Source: a virus
DNA: 37,879 nt
Direction: 5' to 3' (one strand)
IMG/VR virus record: IMGVR_UViG_3300042198_000178
Coordinates: 1-37,879 of that record
Positions 35,190 to 37,879 of this stretch are shown piece by piece; position 1 is the first letter of the stretch, and each line of letters opens with the position of its first letter. The notes under the pieces are model-generated. The model was not told the origin of the DNA. It worked only from the letters and a program-made list of their open reading frames with translations, and did not search any database. Both the position numbers and the translations under genes were made by a program.

Positions 35190-35798
35190 TCAGAGAGCAA
35201 ATCTAACGGTAGCAACAACCGAGTCGCTTGAGCCGTCAGAAAGTTCGGTGCCCAGAACTTCCAGAGAAGGACCCTGGAAATAACGATAACCGATATCAAG
35301 ATTTACTCCTTCGGCCAGTTCTGTGCCCACGCCAGCGCCAAGCTGCCACGCGAAACCAGAATTCTCTAGCTTTAGGAGACCCACATTTTCAAATGTGACT
35401 TCTGTCTTTGCATAGCCAGCGCCAAACAGGGCGTATGGCTTAAGACCACCAAAGGCCTCGTTTGCGGGAAAATCATAAACAACATTTCCAAGAAGCGCAG
35501 TCGTGTCGTAGTTGGCCTTTAGAAAGCCAGCAACATCGATCTCATTCTGACGGAATGAAAGATCGCCCTCGATACGCAGACCCTTTACTGCGGGAACTGA
35601 TGTACCAAGAACTCCACCAACTACATAGCCAGTGTCGTTGTCAACAAACGGAACTTCAATAACATCATTCCAATTTGCTCCGCCATAGACTCCAACATAA
35701 GAGCCCTTTGCATCCTTGGCGTTTGCTGCCATTGGCGCGGCAGCAATACCAACGCAAAGTGCGGCAAGAGATACAGTAGTCTTTAGAAAATTTGTCAT
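35190..35798 (-). CDS. Phage-encoded outer-membrane beta-barrel protein
   Basis: A 202-residue protein with a clear signal peptide (MTNFLKTTVSLAALCVGIAA and on to ANA, cut after Ala27), followed by an 8-strand barrel-like sequence of the Omp25/OmpA N-domain type. Alternating strands are seen in SYVGVYGGANW, TGYVVGGVLGTSV, LRIEGDLSFRQNEID, KPYALFGAGYAKTEV, GFAWQLGAGVGTEL, and VNLDIGYRYFQG. The last strand VVATVRFAL resembles the C-terminal signal for the BAM complex. A strong GGAGAG ribosome-binding sequence precedes the ATG. Upstream by 37 bases is the lipoprotein gene. Such a protein in a phage late region is unusual; it may alter or mask the host surface, for example to prevent superinfection. 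A host origin is likely. Confidence 0.78.
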   Translation of the reverse strand: MTNFLKTTVSLAALCVGIAAAPMAANAKDAKGSYVGVYGGANWNDVIEVPFVDNDTGYVVGGVLGTSVPAVKGLRIEGDLSFRQNEIDVAGFLKANYDTTALLGNVVYDFPANEAFGGLKPYALFGAGYAKTEVTFENVGLLKLENSGFAWQLGAGVGTELAEGVNLDIGYRYFQGPSLEVLGTELSDGSSDSVVATVRFAL

Positions 35799-35835
35799 TC
35801 TTTTTACTCTCCTTTTTTGTTTTTGTAAAAATTAA

Positions 35836-36063
35836 TTATTCAGACTTTCCAGTGACTGTTTCCTGTGGTGTTGGTGCAACAGGTGCAACCTCCACGACGG
35901 GAGCGTCAACAGCAACAGGAGCCTCTGTTACTGTTGCGGGAACCGCGGGACAAGGAACTGCCTCTGTAGTTGTAGTTGTGGTGGCAGTCTCTTCTGAACA
36001 AGCCGAAACCGCAAGAGCGACGGCGGCAACGGCAGTAATAATAGAAATATTCTTAATACGCAT
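35836..36063 (-). CDS. Small outer-membrane lipoprotein
   Basis: A 75-residue lipoprotein. I chose the ATG at 36063 because AAAGGA lies 10 bases upstream; the longer frame needs a TTG inside that ribosome-binding sequence. MRIKN is followed by a hydrophobic segment and the lipobox VSAC with Cys22 as the lipidated residue. Ser and Glu follow, not Asp, which favours the outer membrane. The mature part (about 54 residues) is rich in Thr, Ala, Pro and Val, without recognisable domain. Small proline-rich lipoproteins in phages are known as Rz1-like outer spanins, and T5 encodes a small lipoprotein (Llp) that blocks its receptor. Either fits; the neighbouring barrel gene favours the surface-exclusion idea, and the nearby endolysin gene the spanin. 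Confidence 0.7.
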   Translation of the reverse strand: MRIKNISIITAVAAVALAVSACSEETATTTTTTEAVPCPAVPATVTEAPVAVDAPVVEVAPVAPTPQETVTGKSE

Positions 36064-36092
36064 TATATTTTTTCCTTTCAAGGTTTAGTACA

Positions 36093-36126
36093 AGATATAA
36101 AAGAGAACGGGGGTTGCCCGTTCTCT
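36093..36126 (-). terminator. Intrinsic terminator of the tmRNA gene
   Basis: On the minus strand AGAGAACGGG (36117-36126) pairs perfectly with CCCGTTCTCT (36102-36111) around a 5-base loop, followed by TTTTATAT. It ends the tmRNA transcript and lies only 39 bases before the lipoprotein start. Confidence 0.82.
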
Positions 36127-36168
36127 CATAACGATTTTTCTGTTGCCAAGAAAATCGTCAAACTCCGT

Positions 36169-36210
36169 TCAGGCTGCTAGAGCCATCTCATATGCCTCAT
36201 TATCGTTGGC
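36169..36210 (-). other. tmRNA proteolysis tag reading frame
   Basis: GCC AAC GAT AAT and on to GCC TGA encodes ANDNEAYEMALAA. AND at the start and ALAA at the end are hallmarks of tmRNA tags; ALAA-type ends are recognised by ClpXP. Confidence 0.92.
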
Positions 36211-36298
36211 ATTTCCGAGTTTGATCCTATTTCGCGGATCAGACGATTATCTCCAGTTACATCGTACAAGCAGTCGAACCTATTTCATCCCCATCAGA

Positions 36299-36396
36299 AG
36301 CGCATGTAGGGAGATCCGCCCTCCCGTACTCAGGTTAAAAGCCTGAGAACTTAGTCTAATTGCACGCATCCGCATGTCCCAGTTCATACATGCGCT
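36299..36396 (-). repeat. Inverted repeat closing the tmRNA intervening segment
   Basis: AGCGCATGT at 36299-36307 and ACATGCGCT at 36388-36396 are perfect 9-base inverted repeats that flank the excised interval, extending the acceptor stem. Inside are two further hairpins, CTCAGG/CCTGAG and GGGAG/CTCCC. The structure would hold the two halves together before processing. Confidence 0.8.
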
Positions 36397-36466
36397 TTTG
36401 GTGGAGATGTCGGGTACCGCCCCCGAGTCCTACTTATTTTCAATAACCTTCATCGACAATACTTCT

Positions 36467-36497
36467 TATTTATACACTAACCATATTCGGTTGTCAA
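36467..36497 (-). promoter_or_regulatory. tmRNA promoter: host sigma70 type overlapping a late promoter
   Basis: On the minus strand TTGACA (36492-36497) is followed by exactly 17 bases and TATAAA (36469-36474). The same site reads TATAAATA (36467-36474), a perfect T4 late promoter. Transcription should start near 36462. Confidence 0.8.
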
Positions 36498-36507
36498 GCA
36501 CAAAGTT

Positions 36508-37044
36508 TTAGAAAATTAACATTTGACGGTTTTCTGCGGGTGTGTATGTAGAGGGTGCGACACTTTGTCCATCTAGCTGAAGGTCTCGCACATTTTTTGT
36601 GATGGAAATAACGCATGTGATGTTCCTTGATTCAAAGGAAGAGGTCACAACAACGGTATATCCTTGAGTGGAAAGTTTCTTCCAAAAAGACATCATGAAA
36701 TTATTTCCGCGAATGTCCTGAGACGATCCCATGGAATATATTTCAAACCCTTCTTCAAACAATCCAATGACAATATCGTCGGATTTAGCACATGCCGCAT
36801 TCAATGGCATCAGCACTCCATTTGGAGAGTCTGAAATATCTGTTTGCTCGAATTGTTGGCCCAATCCATCACTATCGCCTTTTACATAATAATTAACTCC
36901 TATTAAGATTGCAAGAATCACAAGAAGGACAACACATGTGTAAAATACAAGTTTTGAATCTCGCGACATTAAAATGGCCGCAACATTAATTGCGGACATG
37001 TCGATTTTTGTGTTAGTTGTTGGTGGTGGTGTCGTTGTTGTCAT
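36508..37044 (-). CDS. Single-pass membrane protein of unknown function
   Basis: A protein of 178 residues from the ATG at 37044 (MTTTTPPPTT), or up to 195 from 37095. Both overlap the upstream exonuclease gene; a third possible start (MSAINVAA, 36999) would not. It has one strong membrane segment, KLVFYTCVVLLVILAILIGV, followed by a mixed-charge domain of about 120 residues (VIGLFEEGFEIYSMGSS, YTVVVTSSFESRN, ITCVISITKNVRDL). With Arg and Lys before the segment the C-terminal domain is expected in the periplasm. I do not recognise the family. An inner-membrane spanin or exclusion protein would be possible but unsupported. Its stop codon is 11 bases upstream of the tmRNA promoter. Confidence 0.65.
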   Translation of the reverse strand: MTTTTPPPTTNTKIDMSAINVAAILMSRDSKLVFYTCVVLLVILAILIGVNYYVKGDSDGLGQQFEQTDISDSPNGVLMPLNAACAKSDDIVIGLFEEGFEIYSMGSSQDIRGNNFMMSFWKKLSTQGYTVVVTSSFESRNITCVISITKNVRDLQLDGQSVAPSTYTPAENRQMLIF

Positions 37045-37840
37045 AAAATTTCTCTGCCAAAAGGGTGAGTTGTTTGTCATATTCATAGCCGTCATAAAAT
37101 TCTTCGATCATGCGAAGAAGTTGATCTTTGTAATCTGAAGTCTGTTTGATAAAAACTTGTGGTGGATAGTATGAATCTTTTACCGAAATGATGGTTACGA
37201 CCTGATCGATTTTTATTCCAGTTCTTTCTTCAAACATAAGAGCATAGCCCGTTTCTTGAAGAAAGTAATTTTGAATCCATTCTTCTTTTTTTGGTCGCGC
37301 CGAAGTCTTGTGATCGATAACCGAAAGCACTCCGTTATATTCTGCAATGCAATCTACCGTTCCTGCAATTTTGTATTGCTCAGAGTATAGCGCCTTTTCG
37401 ATGCACATGATGTTATCGATATTATCGACCCGCTTTCTTGCATTTGTAAGAGTAAGAACTTGAAGAGGATCCAAATCTTCATCTCTTAGCTGATTTTGAA
37501 GATACGACTCCATTAATGCATGATAGTTTTTTCCGCGAGTTGTCGCCTCGGCAGATATTTTTGCTGCTTTTTCTTCTCCAACCTTCTTTTTCCATTCTTC
37601 AATCTTTGCCTTGCTTGGTCCCACTGCCCCAAGTAGGGTAGTCATAGATATCGCTGTAGAACCGTTTGGAAGAATATAATATCTCATCCCGTTCTTGTCC
37701 GTCGACTCTAACGAAGCTATCTTCGTCACTGAAGCGGGCACGTGCCATTGAAAGGTCTTGAGAGGAGTCGGAAGTTTTGGAGACTGAAGAAACGGAAGAG
37801 GACTTGTCATAATTTTCGGGCATCCATTTTTGTGAACCAT
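37013..37840 (-). CDS. PD-(D/E)XK exonuclease (RecB/MGME1-like)
   Basis: A 275-residue nuclease of the PD-(D/E)XK superfamily, similar in motif arrangement to RecB-like and MGME1-type exonucleases that many marine T4-like phages carry. Motifs seen are RGKNYHALMESYL at 102-114 (His107), a Glu in CIEKALYS (148), AGTVDCIAEYNG at 159-170 (Asp163), VIDHKTS at 174-180 (Asp176, Lys178) and the helix YFLQETGYALMFEE with Gln195. The N-terminal NGMRYYILPNGSTAISMTTLL (about 50-70) is the family's leading beta strand. The start at 37840 follows an in-frame stop; ATG at 37810 is an alternative, neither having a clear Shine-Dalgarno sequence. Likely role: processing of DNA ends in recombination or degradation of host DNA. 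Confidence 0.82.
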   Translation of the reverse strand: MVHKNGCPKIMTSPLPFLQSPKLPTPLKTFQWHVPASVTKIASLESTDKNGMRYYILPNGSTAISMTTLLGAVGPSKAKIEEWKKKVGEEKAAKISAEATTRGKNYHALMESYLQNQLRDEDLDPLQVLTLTNARKRVDNIDNIMCIEKALYSEQYKIAGTVDCIAEYNGVLSVIDHKTSARPKKEEWIQNYFLQETGYALMFEERTGIKIDQVVTIISVKDSYYPPQVFIKQTSDYKDQLLRMIEEFYDGYEYDKQLTLLAEKFYDNNDTTTNN

Positions 37841-37879
37841 TAAATTGCTTGATTACATAATCTCTGTATTCTTTAAGAA

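Larger units (their letters stand above)
36131..36462 (-). ncRNA. ssrA: Permuted two-piece tmRNA (alphaproteobacterial type)
   Basis: tmRNA rescues stalled ribosomes and tags their products for degradation. Gene order here is permuted. The acceptor half comes first, with T stem TCGGG/CCCGA (36410-36426), acceptor strand CATCTCC (36403-36409) and an encoded ACCA (36399-36402). The coding half begins later with GGGGATG (36286-36292), which pairs with CATCTCC allowing one G-U, followed by the D-like GGTTCGAC (36273-36280). CTGCTT (36268-36273) can pair with AAGTAG (36430-36435) as helix P2. The tag frame at 36172-36210 reads ANDNEAYEMALAA then TGA. A hairpin at 36131-36158 closes the coding piece. 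The intervening segment 36293-36398 should be removed. The T loop GGCGGTA lacks TTC; I believe alphaproteobacterial two-piece tmRNAs have similar loops. The ends are estimates. Confidence 0.92.

Noticed and set aside
36143-36346. Small plus-strand open frame in the 36.1-36.4 kb gap
   Set aside because: The interval is the tmRNA gene on the other strand; the frame has no ribosome-binding sequence and no recognisable protein.
37599-37877. Open frame reaching the right edge and ending at 37599 (MPENYDKSSS and on)
   Set aside because: It overlaps the N-terminal part of the exonuclease, which has recognisable family sequence there. A real upstream gene could end in this frame, but nothing supports it inside the window.
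1-37879. tRNA genes, CRISPR arrays, insertion sequences, integrase or attachment sites
   Set aside because: No cloverleaf apart from the tmRNA acceptor half, no regularly spaced repeats, and no transposase or integrase frame was found on either strand.

Overview
The window is a piece of the late (structural) region of a T4-like myovirus that very probably infects an alphaproteobacterium. The T4 assignment rests on recognisable homologues in T4-like order. There is a baseplate block gp53 - hub - gp5 - PAAR - unknown - gp25 - gp6 - gp7 - gp8, all on the minus strand. There is a plus-strand block gp4 - unknown - gp54 - gp26 - tail protein, and the classic T4 trio gp33 - gp59 - gp32. The host assignment rests mainly on a phage-encoded tmRNA of the permuted, two-piece alphaproteobacterial design. 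The base composition is AT-rich. The T4-like group containing Caulobacter phage Cr30 and Sinorhizobium phage phiM12 is a reasonable guess, but sequence reading alone cannot prove it.

Layout: 1-346 is the start of a small structural protein that runs off the left edge, behind a perfect T4-type late promoter. Positions 409-6942 hold three tandem paralogous fibre/adhesin genes with glycine-rich tips, then a small coiled-coil gene. Positions 7212-13372 hold two large DUF4815-type structural proteins. Positions 13428-27313 hold the baseplate wedge and hub genes from gp8 back to gp48. A 37-bp divergent intergenic region at 27314-27350 carries mirror-image late promoters, and from it the plus-strand operon (gp4 to a muralytic tail protein) runs to 32082. 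A bidirectional terminator separates this from gp32, gp59, gp33, a secreted SleB-type endolysin, an outer-membrane beta-barrel and a small lipoprotein. The permuted tmRNA (about 36131-36462) comes next, then a single-pass membrane protein and a PD-(D/E)XK exonuclease at the right edge.

How it works together: gp6/gp7/gp8/gp25/gp53 build the baseplate wedges, the gp27-like hub, gp5 and PAAR build the spike, and gp48 and gp54 start the tube. The fibres and several glycan-binding-like modules, including one fused to gp7, would recognise the host. The gp5 homologue has lost the lysozyme domain found in T4 gp5, while a lytic-transglycosylase domain sits in the 581-residue protein behind a probable -1 frameshift gene. 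The cell-wall-cutting function of the tail therefore seems to have moved. gp32/gp59/gp33 link replication to late transcription. The SleB hydrolase is the probable endolysin. The tmRNA, lipoprotein and outer-membrane barrel form an accessory island whose likely themes are translation rescue and remodelling of the host surface.
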